Source of the DNA: Bifidobacterium vespertilionis
GTDB taxonomy: Bacteria; Actinomycetota; Actinomycetes; Actinomycetales; Bifidobacteriaceae
Reading direction: 5' to 3'
Length of the DNA: 64,000 bases
Assembly (NCBI RefSeq): GCF_008698145.1
Contig: NZ_RZNZ01000010.1
Location: 53,685-117,684, forward strand
Made by a program: the position numbers and the translations under genes. Shown here piece after piece: positions 26,762-35,640 of the stretch. The notes beneath the pieces are model-generated. The model saw only the letters and a program-made list of their open reading frames with translations, was not told the origin of the DNA and did no database searches. The first letter of the stretch is position 1, and the number at the start of each line of letters is the position of its first letter.

Positions 26762-26883
26762 GTAATTCCGATTTGTGCGGTCGATTTTCCCGGGTGGGGC
26801 ATATAGACATGCCGCCATTCCGCCGGTTTTCCGCGGATGCTATCCGGGGGAACCGGAAAAACGCATGCACAAATCGGAATTAC
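26762..26883. repeat. 122-bp element with 17-bp perfect terminal inverted repeats
   Basis: GTAATTCCGATTTGTGC (26762-26778) is repeated in inverse at 26867-26883; the arms continue imperfectly with GATTTTCC and GGAAAAAC. The middle is GC-rich and non-coding. It resembles a miniature inverted-repeat element or a bidirectional transcription block. Apart from this, the 27153-27252 repeat and promoter sites, the 26.5-27.3 kb gap shows nothing I can name. Confidence 0.75.
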
Positions 26884-27152
26884 CCGATGTAGTTTGGCCG
26901 GCGAAGCATCACGAGACGTAGTTGACGCCTGCGAAACGCAGGATACTACGTTGTTAGCATCCGGAATGCGTCCGAAGCGCCTTCAGGCCCGCGCGCCACG
27001 GGCATCAGAGAACCCCCGGGCAATCCATGTCCACGCAGAATCGCGCCCTTCGATTCCATTGCAACCAGCCGGACACCGGCAGGGGCACCCGCTGTCATCC
27101 TGAGCACTGAGCCGTGAAGCGGGGTGGCCTAAGTGAGAGGCGTGGCCCCGCC

Positions 27153-27252
27153 GTCATCCTGAGCGGAGCGTAGCGGAGTCGAAGGATCCGTGACTGGGTG
27201 CGTAAGGTTAAGGATCCTTCGACTCCGCGCTTCGCGCTCCGCTCAGGATGAC
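27153..27252. repeat. GTCATCCTGAGC palindromic repeat, 100-bp copy
   Basis: Starts GTCATCCTGAGCGGAGCG and ends with the inverse CTCAGGATGAC, with GTCGAAGGATCC and GGATCCTTCGAC inside. Part-copies of the same motif flank it (near 27093 and 27273). Same family as 41683-41805, 43323-43445 and 61832-61907. Confidence 0.85.
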
Positions 27253-27301
27253 AGGGGAGGGCTCCCGCTCCGCTCAGGATGACAGCAGAGAGGCCCTGGC
27301 C

Positions 27302-28195
27302 TTACTCGGCCTGGGCGAGGTAGTCGGGCATGTGCTCGGGGTACTCCGGCCACGCGCCGTTCCGCGTGCACACGTACGCCGCCGTGTTCACCGCCGCCCG
27401 ATGCGCCTCCGCCAGCGAATCGCCCAACAGGGTCCGGGCCGTGAACGTGCCCGAGAACGAATCGCCCGCGCCCACCGTGTCCACCACCTCAACATGCGGC
27501 GTCGCCAGCGTCGACGACTCCCCGCCGCGCGCGATGACCGTCGAGAACGTCGACCCGCCCGTCAGGATCACGTAATCCAACCCGTACTGCGACATGAACC
27601 AGCGGCACGCGTCGTCATCGCTCGTGCCCCGGATGCCGAACATGTCGCGCAGCAGCAGCAGCTCCGCGTCGTTGATCTTGAACACCGTCGCATACCCCAG
27701 CAGCTCCTCGATCAGCTCCCTGGAGTAGTGGTCCCCCCTAAGGTTGATGTCGAAGAAGCGCATCGCGCCCGGCTTCGTGCGCTTGAGCAGCTCGACGATC
27801 GTGTCGTGCGTCTCCGGGCTCCTCAGGGCCAGGGTGCCGAAGCACACCGCGTCGGCCTGCGCGGTCACGTCGATCAGCTCGCGCGTCAAAAGCAGGTGGT
27901 CCCACGCCACGCCCTTGACGATCGTGTACTCGGGGATGCCGTTCTTCAACGCGACCTCGACCGTCGAGGTGGGCCACGCGTTGCGCTGGATGATGGTGTG
28001 GATCCCGGCCTTCTGGGCCTCGACCACGAGCTCGTCGCCCAGCTCGTCCTCGCCCACCGCGCTGATGGACCAGCCCTCCGCGCCGTTCATCATGGCGTGG
28101 TACGCGAAGTTGACCGGCGCGCCGCCCGCGCGCTTGCCCGAGGGCAGCATGTCCCACAACAACTCGCCAAGAGACAGAACAACAGGCTTCGACAT
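27302..28195 (-). CDS. PfkB-family sugar kinase, probably fructokinase
   Basis: 297 residues. VLSLGELLWDMLPSG and the GGAPVNFAYH motif near residue 26 are typical of bacterial fructokinases; PTSTVEVAL and the C-terminal DTVGAGDSFSGTF anion-hole signature complete the PfkB fold. Predicted to phosphorylate free fructose or a related hexose. ATG 28195 has AAAGGA upstream; the frame begins two codons earlier at a TTG. It is downstream of a ROK repressor in the same orientation (104-bp gap), which may control it. Confidence 0.82.
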   Translation of the reverse strand: MSKPVVLSLGELLWDMLPSGKRAGGAPVNFAYHAMMNGAEGWSISAVGEDELGDELVVEAQKAGIHTIIQRNAWPTSTVEVALKNGIPEYTIVKGVAWDHLLLTRELIDVTAQADAVCFGTLALRSPETHDTIVELLKRTKPGAMRFFDINLRGDHYSRELIEELLGYATVFKINDAELLLLRDMFGIRGTSDDDACRWFMSQYGLDYVILTGGSTFSTVIARGGESSTLATPHVEVVDTVGAGDSFSGTFTARTLLGDSLAEAHRAAVNTAAYVCTRNGAWPEYPEHMPDYLAQAE

Positions 28196-28299
28196 AATCA
28201 ATATCCTTTCAATGGGGGTTGGTTGGTTATCGTTGGGGAAAACTCGTTGGGTTTATCGGCTGCGGTCTCGAATCAGGATGATTGACCGGGATGGCCGGA

Positions 28300-29520
28300 T
28301 CAGGACGCTCCGGAAACATCGAAGAACAGGGACGGACGTTCGAGGAACTGGGTGACGGCCACGGCGGCGGCACCGGCCACGGCCGCATCCGCATCCAGCC
28401 CGGACAGGAGGATTTCGGTCGAATCGACCAGCTCGGGGATCGCGCGATCGGCCACCGTGCGCCGGACCTCCCTGAGCATCGGCTCGCCGGCCTCGGCCAC
28501 GATGTCGCCGATCACCACGCGTCGAGGGTTGAAGGCATTCATGATCGTCACGCATCCATAGCCCACATACCGGCCGACGGATCGGACCATCGCCAGCGCG
28601 CGCTCGTCGCCGTCGTGCGCCTTGGCGAACAGGGCGCGGCAGGCTTGGGTGTGGCTCATGGCCGCCGCATCGGGCACAACCTGCCCGTCCTCCACCAGCA
28701 TGGCGTGGATCGCCGGCGTGGAGCAGTAGCGCTCAAGGCAGCCGCGGTTGCCGCAGTCGCAGAGCCGGCCGTCCACATCGATGCTGACGTGGCCGATCTC
28801 CGTGGCCGCGCCGATGGCTCCGTTGAACAGACGGCCATGGTCGATCACGCCCAGGCCCACGCCCTCGCCCACCAGATAGTAGGCCAGATCGCCGCCTGAT
28901 TCGCGATCGAACAGGTAATGCGCCAACGCGCCGGCGCGGGCGTCGTGCTCCACGAACACCGGCACGCGGAAGGCGTGTGTGAACTCGGTGATGAAGTTGA
29001 CCTTGCGCCACCCCTGCATGCCGGACACCACGGCGATGCGCCCCACTTCGCGCAGGTACGGGCCGGGCACGGCCATGCCGATCGCCACGATCCTGGGATC
29101 ACGGTCCAACAGAAGGTTCACACGGCGATGGATGTCCCGGATGGTCTCGCCGATGGTGCCGTCCGTGACCGGCGGCAGATTGTCAAGCCCCAGCAGCGCG
29201 CCGGCGAGGTCGAACACGCCGATCTGCACCAACGAGCGCGCGAATTTGACGCCGACCACATGGAAGCGGGTCGCGTCGAGGGACAGACCGATGGATCGGC
29301 GGTTCTTGCGTCCCTCGATATCCCCGGTCTCCTCGAGCGCGCCGGCCTCGATGAGGCGCGCGGTGATCTTGGTGATCGCTGCGGGCGTCAGGCCGAGGGC
29401 CTTGGCGATCTGCGCACGCGAGCTGATGCCGTGATGGTACAGGTATTGGAGGATGTTCGAACGGTTCGCCTCGGAAAGCGATGCGACCGTAGTCGTATGA
29501 ACGCTTGCCGTGGTTTCCAT
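28300..29520 (-). CDS. ROK-family transcriptional repressor
   Basis: 406 residues. An N-terminal winged helix (SLSEANRSNILQYLYHHG, SSRAQIAKALGLTPAAITKI) is followed by the sugar-kinase-like ROK domain with the zinc motif CDCGNRGCLE after GHVSIDVDG. ATG 29520 has GGAGGGG just upstream (29523 is an alternative). Such regulators sense a sugar and control neighbouring sugar genes; the fructokinase-like gene downstream is the obvious candidate. Confidence 0.92.
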   Translation of the reverse strand: METTASVHTTTVASLSEANRSNILQYLYHHGISSRAQIAKALGLTPAAITKITARLIEAGALEETGDIEGRKNRRSIGLSLDATRFHVVGVKFARSLVQIGVFDLAGALLGLDNLPPVTDGTIGETIRDIHRRVNLLLDRDPRIVAIGMAVPGPYLREVGRIAVVSGMQGWRKVNFITEFTHAFRVPVFVEHDARAGALAHYLFDRESGGDLAYYLVGEGVGLGVIDHGRLFNGAIGAATEIGHVSIDVDGRLCDCGNRGCLERYCSTPAIHAMLVEDGQVVPDAAAMSHTQACRALFAKAHDGDERALAMVRSVGRYVGYGCVTIMNAFNPRRVVIGDIVAEAGEPMLREVRRTVADRAIPELVDSTEILLSGLDADAAVAGAAAVAVTQFLERPSLFFDVSGAS

Positions 29521-29554
29521 CATGCCCCTCCGTGGTCCGCTCATCGTTGAATCT

Positions 29555-29590
29555 GAACTTAATTCATATATTAACCACGTTAATGATTTT
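29555..29590 (-). promoter_or_regulatory. Promoter/operator of the ROK gene
   Basis: An A/T-rich island contains the perfect dyad ATTAACCACGTTAAT (29570-29584) and TTAATTCATATATTAA next to it. It is the likely promoter with an autoregulatory site. Confidence 0.5.
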
Positions 29591-29674
29591 GGGCAAATCG
29601 GCGCGCGGAGCGCCCTGCGTGGCGTGTCGCACGCAGAGCGCTGGAAGCGTTGGAACCATACGGTGCGCCGGCTG

Positions 29675-30088
29675 CTACATGATCTTGCCGGCGATGAACG
29701 CCCCAATCTCGCGCACATCGATGCCCGGCACGAACTTGAGGCTGACAGCGCACGGGCCGCTGATGACGCCGGTCTGGCCGTCAATGTGTCCCAAACCGCC
29801 GAACCACAAATCCAGCGTGGCGTCCACATCGAAGCTCCCGCCCGTCTCGATGCCATACGCCCGGACGCACGAATACGGCAGGAACGTGTGATCCCGCCTC
29901 TTGCCGGTCAGGCCCTTCACGGTCACGGTCACCAGACGACGGTCCGTGAACACCACCCAGCCAGGGGATCCCTTGAACGCATAGCGGACCGACTCGCCCT
30001 GCAGCAGCAGGCCGTCCAGCATCGTCGTCGCGCTCCCGGGGTCGACGCCGTCCATCTTGGAGAATGTCGCATTGCTGAAACTGATCAT
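29675..30088 (-). CDS. Bacterial PH-domain protein (bPH_1 type)
   Basis: 137 residues, one domain. The pattern LLLQGESVRYAFKG, VVFTDRRLVTVTVKGLTGKR, FLPYSCVRAYGIETGGSFD and LDLWFGG fits the bPH_1 (PF08000) family. Function in bacteria is unknown. ATG 30088 is preceded by AAGGGAT; the open frame extends to 30133 without a site. It is a single gene. Confidence 0.85.
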   Translation of the reverse strand: MISFSNATFSKMDGVDPGSATTMLDGLLLQGESVRYAFKGSPGWVVFTDRRLVTVTVKGLTGKRRDHTFLPYSCVRAYGIETGGSFDVDATLDLWFGGLGHIDGQTGVISGPCAVSLKFVPGIDVREIGAFIAGKIM

Positions 30089-30193
30089 GGCATATCCCTT
30101 CCACCCGTCGACCGTCGCCGGGCCTGCCTCCATACTACCGGCAGACAGGCCCTCAAGCGGGTTTTTGCGCTTGGCTTGCGGCCCTTAACAGGT

Positions 30194-31024
30194 TCAGTGT
30201 CGTTCGCCGGCGGTGACGGGCACGCTCACCCGGTTGCCGGCCGGGGCCAGCGGGCACGTGCAGTACGGCGAGAACGCGCACGGCGGGTTGAACGCCCGGT
30301 TGAAGTCCAGCAGCACTCGGGTTTCGCCCGCCGGGACGGTGGCGGCTAGGAACCGCCCGCTGCCGTAGGTGGCCTCCCCGTTGGTCGGATCGCGGAAGAT
30401 GATGAACAGCCCGCGGCCATTGCCCTCTCCACCCCCGTCGAACGCGACCAGGCGCTGCGGCTCGCCCCCGGCCTCGAAGCTCACCGTGCCGACGGCCTCG
30501 AGCGTGCTGGTCAGCCCGTCCACGCGCGTGGACACCACGGTGTCCCGGGCCTCGCCGTACGGCTCGAACACGCCCTCGATGCGCCACGCGGGGTCGAAGG
30601 GGTAGGCGGGGATGCCGGCGAAGTCGCGGCGGAACTCGGACTCGGGGTCGCGCACGCGGATGCCGAACTGGCCGGATCGCTCGATCACGGCCGCGCGGAT
30701 TCCGCCCGATTCGACGTATGCGCCGTCCGCCTCGGCGTCGCTGGGCACGTGGACGGGCCCGGTGACCGACGTGCGCCCGCCGTCCGCGCCCACCAGCACG
30801 GTGGCCGGGCCGTCGTCGGCTCCGGGCTGCGGGGTGAGGACGACCTTCCCGTCGCGCAGCGCCCATTCGCCGGCGATGCCGGGCACAACGGCCCTGAACC
30901 CGCCGAGCGCCTGGAGCCAGTACAGTCCGGTCTGCGACAGCCATCCGTAGGGCGCGCGCAGGCTCTCCTCACGCCGGCGGCGCCAATCCAACCACTCGGT
31001 CTGTGCGGTCGTGACATCGGCCAT
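30194..31024 (-). CDS. DUF1684 protein, copy 1
   Basis: 276 residues. An N-terminal helical segment WLDWRRRREESLRAPYGWLS leads into a beta-rich body ending in the family signature DFNRAFNPPCAFSPYCTCPL. DUF1684 has no assigned function. ATG 31024 has GAAAGGAAC upstream; the open frame upstream (to 31393) is not coding. It lies downstream of metQ in the same direction, beyond a hairpin, and is a divergent paralogue of the gene at 40205-41056 on the other side of the methionine cluster. Confidence 0.85.
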   Translation of the reverse strand: MADVTTAQTEWLDWRRRREESLRAPYGWLSQTGLYWLQALGGFRAVVPGIAGEWALRDGKVVLTPQPGADDGPATVLVGADGGRTSVTGPVHVPSDAEADGAYVESGGIRAAVIERSGQFGIRVRDPESEFRRDFAGIPAYPFDPAWRIEGVFEPYGEARDTVVSTRVDGLTSTLEAVGTVSFEAGGEPQRLVAFDGGGEGNGRGLFIIFRDPTNGEATYGSGRFLAATVPAGETRVLLDFNRAFNPPCAFSPYCTCPLAPAGNRVSVPVTAGERH

Positions 31025-31119
31025 GATGCGTTCCTTTCCATGCGATCGGGGACTCTCCCCCGAGTTCATGCACACGACCATACCGGCCGGCCGGCACATG
31101 CGGAAGGGAGCTGTACAAC

Positions 31120-31163
31120 GTTGGAGGCCCCGGCCGGGAAGATGCACGGCCAGGGCCTCCAAC
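31120..31163 (-). terminator. Hairpin after metQ
   Basis: GTTGGAGGCCC (31120-31130) pairs with GGGCCTCCAAC (31153-31163). It is preceded on the minus strand by a pyrimidine-rich run. Likely end of the met transcript. Confidence 0.55.
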
Positions 31164-31227
31164 AAGGAGAGGAAAAGGAAAAGGAAATAGGTTAGCGGAC
31201 CCGAGTGCCAGCCGACTGGTACGGCTG

Positions 31228-32124
31228 CTAGGCTTCGGGCTTGTCGAGCAGGTTCTCGTAGGTGTAGATGGAATCGGCGGTGTGCTTCTCGTCGATGACC
31301 TTCTTGACCGCCTCGGAGCCGTATGCCTCGACGATTTTGCGGTAGACCGGGTTGCCCTGCTCGCCGGTGCGCCCGGCGATGAGGTTGATCCACGGCTTGT
31401 TGTAGATGTCGTTCGGGTTGACGGGCACCGAGAAGATCGAGTCGTCCCTCGGGTTGAGCCCGGCGTCCACGGCGGTGTTCGCGTTGATGATGCCGGCGGT
31501 CACGTCAGGCAGCAGCTTGGGGATCTGGGTGGAGGCGACCTCCTTGATCTGGATGTTCTTGGGGTTCTCGGTGATGTCCGCGACGGTGGGCAGGTAGCCC
31601 TTGTCCGGATTGGTCTTCAGGACACCGCCTGCCTCTAGTACCTTCAGGGCGCGTCCCAGATTGGTGGGATTGTTCGGCACGGCGATCGTATCGCCGTCCT
31701 TGAGGTCATCAAGGCTCTTGATCTTGTCCGAGTACACGTTGAGCGGCTGGATGAGCGTGTTGGCGAAGACCTGCAGCTTGTAGCCGCTCTCCTTGATCTG
31801 GTCATCAAGGTAGGCGCGGTGCTGGAAGGCGTTGAGATCAACCTCCTTCTTAACGGTCGCACCATTGATCTGGCTGCCGTCCATCTTGACGAGCTGAACC
31901 TCGATGTTGGCGTTCTCGGCGGCGAGGGTCTGATTCACCGCGTCCCAGATGTCGTCGTACGAATCGGAGTCGGTCGCCACCTTGACGATCGTGGGCGTCT
32001 GGCCGCCGGCCCGTACCGCATTCGCGACGGACACGCCGATGGCGCCCGCGACGACCGCGGCCACAACCACGCCAATGGCGATGAGACGACCGGTAATGGA
32101 TTTCTTGGATGATGCTTTGGCCAT
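31228..32124 (-). CDS. metQ: Methionine ABC transporter substrate-binding protein (MetQ/NlpA family)
   Basis: 298 residues. One N-terminal membrane segment (residues ~12-37) anchors it; there is no lipobox Cys, unusual for this family. The binding domain shows KKEVDLNAFQHRAYLDDQIK, IAVPNNPTNLGRALKVLE, KPWINLIAGR. In the NlpA family this binds L- or D-methionine or related compounds. GAAGGGAAG precedes the ATG. It is the last gene of a cluster with metK and a methyltransferase, while its ATPase and permease are 5 kb upstream at the head. Confidence 0.88.
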   Translation of the reverse strand: MAKASSKKSITGRLIAIGVVVAAVVAGAIGVSVANAVRAGGQTPTIVKVATDSDSYDDIWDAVNQTLAAENANIEVQLVKMDGSQINGATVKKEVDLNAFQHRAYLDDQIKESGYKLQVFANTLIQPLNVYSDKIKSLDDLKDGDTIAVPNNPTNLGRALKVLEAGGVLKTNPDKGYLPTVADITENPKNIQIKEVASTQIPKLLPDVTAGIINANTAVDAGLNPRDDSIFSVPVNPNDIYNKPWINLIAGRTGEQGNPVYRKIVEAYGSEAVKKVIDEKHTADSIYTYENLLDKPEA

Positions 32125-32176
32125 GTTGCTTCCCTTCTCTACTGTCTAATGGCCTGATTGGATGGTGTGTTCGCTG

Positions 32177-33352
32177 TCAGATCGCAGCCTTGAGCGCGTC
32201 GACCCGGTCGGTGCGCTCCCAGGTGAAGTCCGGCTCAGTGCGGCCGAAGTGGCCGTAGGCGGCGGTCGGCCGGTAGATGGGACGCTGCAAATCGAGCTCG
32301 CGGATGATGGCGAACGGACGCAGGTCGAACACGCGCTTCACGGCATCCACGATGCGCGCGCGGTCCACGGTCTCGGTGCCGTAGGTCTCCACGTCGATGG
32401 AGATGGGATCAGACTCGGCCACGAAGTAGCCGATCGTCACCTGGGCCCGGTAGGCGAGGCCGGCCGCGACGATGTTCTTGGCCACCCAACGCGCTGCGTA
32501 TGCGGCGGAGCGATCGACCTTGCTGGGGTCCTTGCCGGAGAACGCACCGCCACCGTGGGCTGCGAGACCTCCGTAGGTGTCGACGATGATCTTCCGGCCG
32601 GTCAGACCGCTGTCGGCCTTAGGCCCGCCATTGATGAACGGACCGTTGTTGACCTTGACGATCGCGTTGGCGGCCAGCGGCACGTCAATCCGGGCGAGCA
32701 CCGGGTCGATGACCTGCTCACGGACCGCGGACCGCACGTCGTCCAGGACGAAATCGGGCGAATGCTGCGTGGACAGGGAGACGTTGCGGAACGCCACCGG
32801 GTGCAGATCGTCGTCGTATTCGATCGAGACGATCACCTTGCCGTCCGGGCGCAGCAGCGGCAGCGTGCCGTCCTTGCGCACTTGGGCGAGGCGTTCGGCG
32901 ATGCGGCTGGCGATGTAGATGGGCAGCGGCAGCAGCGAAGGGTTGTCGTCGACCGCGTAGCCGACCACGATGCCCTGGTCCTGCGCAGGCACGTCGAGCA
33001 GCTCGTCGCCGCTCTTGCCGACGAGACGGTCATAATTGCCAACGTTCCCATCGAAGTCTCGGGGGCGGATGTTGTTGATGATGCCGGCGCCGTCCGGGGA
33101 AATGCCGCTGTCCGCATCGGTGTATCCGATGTCGCGCAGCGCTTGGCGCGCGATCTCCACATGGTCGAGCACCGTGGGTGCGGACACCTCGCCCTCCACC
33201 ACCACAAGACCGTCCTTGGCGGTGGTCTCCGCGGCCACGGCGGACAACGGGCTCACCGTAAGATAGGCGTCGAGAATGGAGTCGGAGATGATGTCGCATA
33301 CCTTGTCCGGGTGGCCTTCGGTGACGGATTCGCTGGTCAGCAGTCGTGTCAT
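32177..33352 (-). CDS. metK: S-adenosylmethionine synthetase
   Basis: 391 residues. It makes SAM from methionine and ATP. The conserved FTSESV-type start (LLTSESVTEGHPDKVCD), GAGDQGIV-type loop (PAQDQGIVVGYA), and GGGAFSGKDPSKVDRSAAY are intact. ATG 33352 has AAGGAGG upstream; the frame extends nine codons further without a site. Its place between a methionine-uptake gene and a methyltransferase gene suggests a pathway-dedicated copy. Whether the genome has a second housekeeping metK cannot be seen here. Confidence 0.95.
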   Translation of the reverse strand: MTRLLTSESVTEGHPDKVCDIISDSILDAYLTVSPLSAVAAETTAKDGLVVVEGEVSAPTVLDHVEIARQALRDIGYTDADSGISPDGAGIINNIRPRDFDGNVGNYDRLVGKSGDELLDVPAQDQGIVVGYAVDDNPSLLPLPIYIASRIAERLAQVRKDGTLPLLRPDGKVIVSIEYDDDLHPVAFRNVSLSTQHSPDFVLDDVRSAVREQVIDPVLARIDVPLAANAIVKVNNGPFINGGPKADSGLTGRKIIVDTYGGLAAHGGGAFSGKDPSKVDRSAAYAARWVAKNIVAAGLAYRAQVTIGYFVAESDPISIDVETYGTETVDRARIVDAVKRVFDLRPFAIIRELDLQRPIYRPTAAYGHFGRTEPDFTWERTDRVDALKAAI

Positions 33353-33383
33353 GGTTTCCTCCTTGGTTTCGCTTGTCACTCGG

Positions 33384-34118
33384 TCACTTCACAGCGACGA
33401 CCGCGATGTAGTTGCCCTTGGTGTAGCCACTGATCGGATCCACCGCATCATCCTCCTGGTACGGCGGATTCGCGAGCACGGTCTGGAAGTAGTGGAAGTC
33501 CCTGAAGCCAATGCGCCCGAGCAGGTCCACGTACCATGACGTCAGGTGCCAGTACGGCTTGTACTGGTTGCGGTCGGCGTGGTGGAAGACGCTGCCGGAA
33601 AGGATGTCCTGGAAGTCCTCGTCCTTGATTTCGGGGTACTTCTGGGTCAGGAAGAGGACGGCGCCGAGCGCGCTCTCCTTGGGCACGTCGGTGAACACGA
33701 GCTTGCCGTGATCGCTCAGCGCTTCGAAGTTGCGCCTCCAGGTGTCCTCGAGCTCGTCGTCGGGCAGGAACCCGAAGCTGGAGCCGTTGTAGACGATCGT
33801 GTCGTAGGAGTCGGGTTCATAGTCGATCTCCTGCGCGCCCGCGGTGACCACGTCGAATCCGCGCTGCCGGGCGAGTTCGGCGAACCCGGCGGACGGCTCC
33901 ACGCCCTTGGCGATGGTGATGCCGTACCGGTCGCGCAGCGCCTCCTCGGAGATGCCGGAGCCGAGGCCGATAGACAGGATGCGTCCGGGGTCGGTGACAG
34001 TGATCGCCTTGTGCAGCAGGCGCAGGCGCGATTCGTTGATGTTGGGGTTGCGGCGTGCGCTGTCGTCGAGCAGCGTCTCCTTGTCGACGAAATGGTCGAT
34101 GACGGACGGGTGTGCCAT
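33384..34118 (-). CDS. Class I SAM-dependent methyltransferase
   Basis: 244 residues. SAM-binding motif I is ILSIGLGSGISEEALRDRYG, motif II/IV region DSYDTIVYNGSSFGFLPDD, with an acidic residue pair at VEPSAG. It resembles the Methyltransf_11 type, acting on small molecules rather than nucleic acids. It lies 31 bp upstream of metK, so SAM supply and use are coupled. AAAGGAATCC precedes the ATG. Substrate unknown. Confidence 0.85.
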   Translation of the reverse strand: MAHPSVIDHFVDKETLLDDSARRNPNINESRLRLLHKAITVTDPGRILSIGLGSGISEEALRDRYGITIAKGVEPSAGFAELARQRGFDVVTAGAQEIDYEPDSYDTIVYNGSSFGFLPDDELEDTWRRNFEALSDHGKLVFTDVPKESALGAVLFLTQKYPEIKDEDFQDILSGSVFHHADRNQYKPYWHLTSWYVDLLGRIGFRDFHYFQTVLANPPYQEDDAVDPISGYTKGNYIAVVAVK

Positions 34119-34446
34119 AGCGGATTCCTTTCGGCGGGGTCAATGGGCCGCTGGATGTGGTTCGGCCCGTTGACCGGTGAATGTGTATGTAGCGTTCCGA
34201 TGACCGGAACCGCGAGCGGACGATGGGACGCCGCCGTGGTCCGGTTCGGTGTGGATGAGAGTCCGCGAAGAGGTGCGGACATCGGTGTATTCGTTCCGTC
34301 TCGGGCCCATCCCTGACCGTTTCGACGGAGCGATCGCATTGCCGGAAGGAGGCCCCTTCTTCCTCCATCCGGATGGTGATCTCATTAAAGCACGGGTACC
34401 CGCAGCGCGCCACGGCGCGGCGCAAACTCGTATTCTACGTTGTTTA
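34119..34446 (-). promoter_or_regulatory. Leader region before the methyltransferase gene
   Basis: A 328-bp gap separates the methyltransferase and aminotransferase genes. On the minus strand it contains several stems, a GGCCTCC..CCGGCAATGC segment faintly like SAM-riboswitch cores (near 34340-34375) and CCGTCGAAACGG. A separate promoter with a structured leader is plausible; riboswitch identity is not shown. Confidence 0.25.
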
Positions 34447-35640
34447 TCATCCCGCATAACCGCAGGCTATAGCCGTTTCGGCGATGCGGGAGACGGCCTC
34501 GCGCAGCCGTTCCTCTGGCATGAGCAGGCTGATGCGCACGTAACCTTCGCCGCCCTCCCCGAAGCAGGTGCCGGGCAGCACGGCCACATGGGCGCGCTCA
34601 AGCAGCAGATCGGCAAACCCCTGCGAGGTGCAGTCGTCTGGCACACGCGCCCACGCGTACAGCGCGCCAGACGAGTCGAACACATCGATGCCCGATTCAC
34701 GCAGCCCCTCGGCCACCAGACGGTGCCTTGAGGCGTACCGGGCTGCCAGATCGCGCACGGTGCTTTGGTCGCTGTCAAGCGCCGCCGCGGCGGCGTCCTG
34801 CACCGGCGCGGCCACGCTGGAGCACAGCTGGTGGTGGTACCTGCGGAACGCGCCGATGAGCCGCGCGTCACCGGCGATGAAACCCGCGCGCCAGCCCGCC
34901 ATGGTGTACATCTTCGACATGGAGCAGATCTCGGCCGCAAGGTCGCCCGTCTGTGCCGCGGACAGCAGACTCGCGGGCCGCTCCCGGTATCCGATGCCCG
35001 CGTAGGCGAAATCGTTGATCACGGCGAAGCCATGGGCGCGCGACAGGGCCAGGACATCCCCGAAGAACGCCCTGTCTGCCATCGCGCCGGTGGGATTGGC
35101 CGGGAAGTTGAGCAGCAGCAGCGCGGTGTCGTCCCACACGGACGGGTCGACGGCTCCGAGATCCGGCAAATAGCCGTTCCCAGCCGTGGCCCGGATCGTG
35201 CGGAATCGGGCTCCGGCCGCGGCGGCGAGCGCGAGGTAGGGCGGATAGTACGGTTCCACGACGGTCAGCGCGTCGCCCGGATCGAGCAGGGACTGCGTCA
35301 CCGCGGCGAGGCCCACGGACGCGCCCTCCACTGCCGTCACCTGGCTGGACGGGTCGAGCGCGACGCCGTGCTCGCGGGCGTACCATCCAGCCGCCGCCTC
35401 AAGGAAACGGGCCTTGCCATCGAACGGCCCGTAGGGGAAGTTGCTGTCGCGCAGCATGGCGGCAGCGCCCTGACGCGCCACGAATGCCGGGGCACGTCCG
35501 TCCGGGTTCGCCTTGCTCAGGTCTATGACGTCGACGCCCCCGCCACGTGCCTTTGCGACCTTGGCGTCGGTGGCTGCGAAGCAGTTGGCAGGCAGACCCG
35601 CCACGCGCGCTGCGATGCGGAACGGTCGCGGGCCGGTCAT
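34447..35640 (-). CDS. Class I/II PLP-dependent aminotransferase
   Basis: 397 residues of fold-type I. The Schiff-base Lys243 is in SMSKMYTMAGWRAGF; NFPANPTGA (residues 178-186), NDFAYAGIGY with Asp210/Tyr213 and the C-terminal Arg in YVRISLL are present. It looks like the aromatic/methionine/LL-DAP aminotransferase branch; a methionine aminotransferase is suggested by context only. Its ATG overlaps the stop of the upstream dehydrogenase by 4 nt (ATGA), so the two are translationally coupled. Confidence 0.85.
   Translation of the reverse strand: MTGPRPFRIAARVAGLPANCFAATDAKVAKARGGGVDVIDLSKANPDGRAPAFVARQGAAAMLRDSNFPYGPFDGKARFLEAAAGWYAREHGVALDPSSQVTAVEGASVGLAAVTQSLLDPGDALTVVEPYYPPYLALAAAAGARFRTIRATAGNGYLPDLGAVDPSVWDDTALLLLNFPANPTGAMADRAFFGDVLALSRAHGFAVINDFAYAGIGYRERPASLLSAAQTGDLAAEICSMSKMYTMAGWRAGFIAGDARLIGAFRRYHHQLCSSVAAPVQDAAAAALDSDQSTVRDLAARYASRHRLVAEGLRESGIDVFDSSGALYAWARVPDDCTSQGFADLLLERAHVAVLPGTCFGEGGEGYVRISLLMPEERLREAVSRIAETAIACGYAG

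Noticed and set aside
34330..34440. SAM riboswitch upstream of the methyltransferase gene
   Set aside because: Some core-like words are present, but the pseudoknot and conserved order could not be shown; kept only as a low-confidence leader. A covariance-model search with a significant SAM-I/SAM-IV hit would support it.
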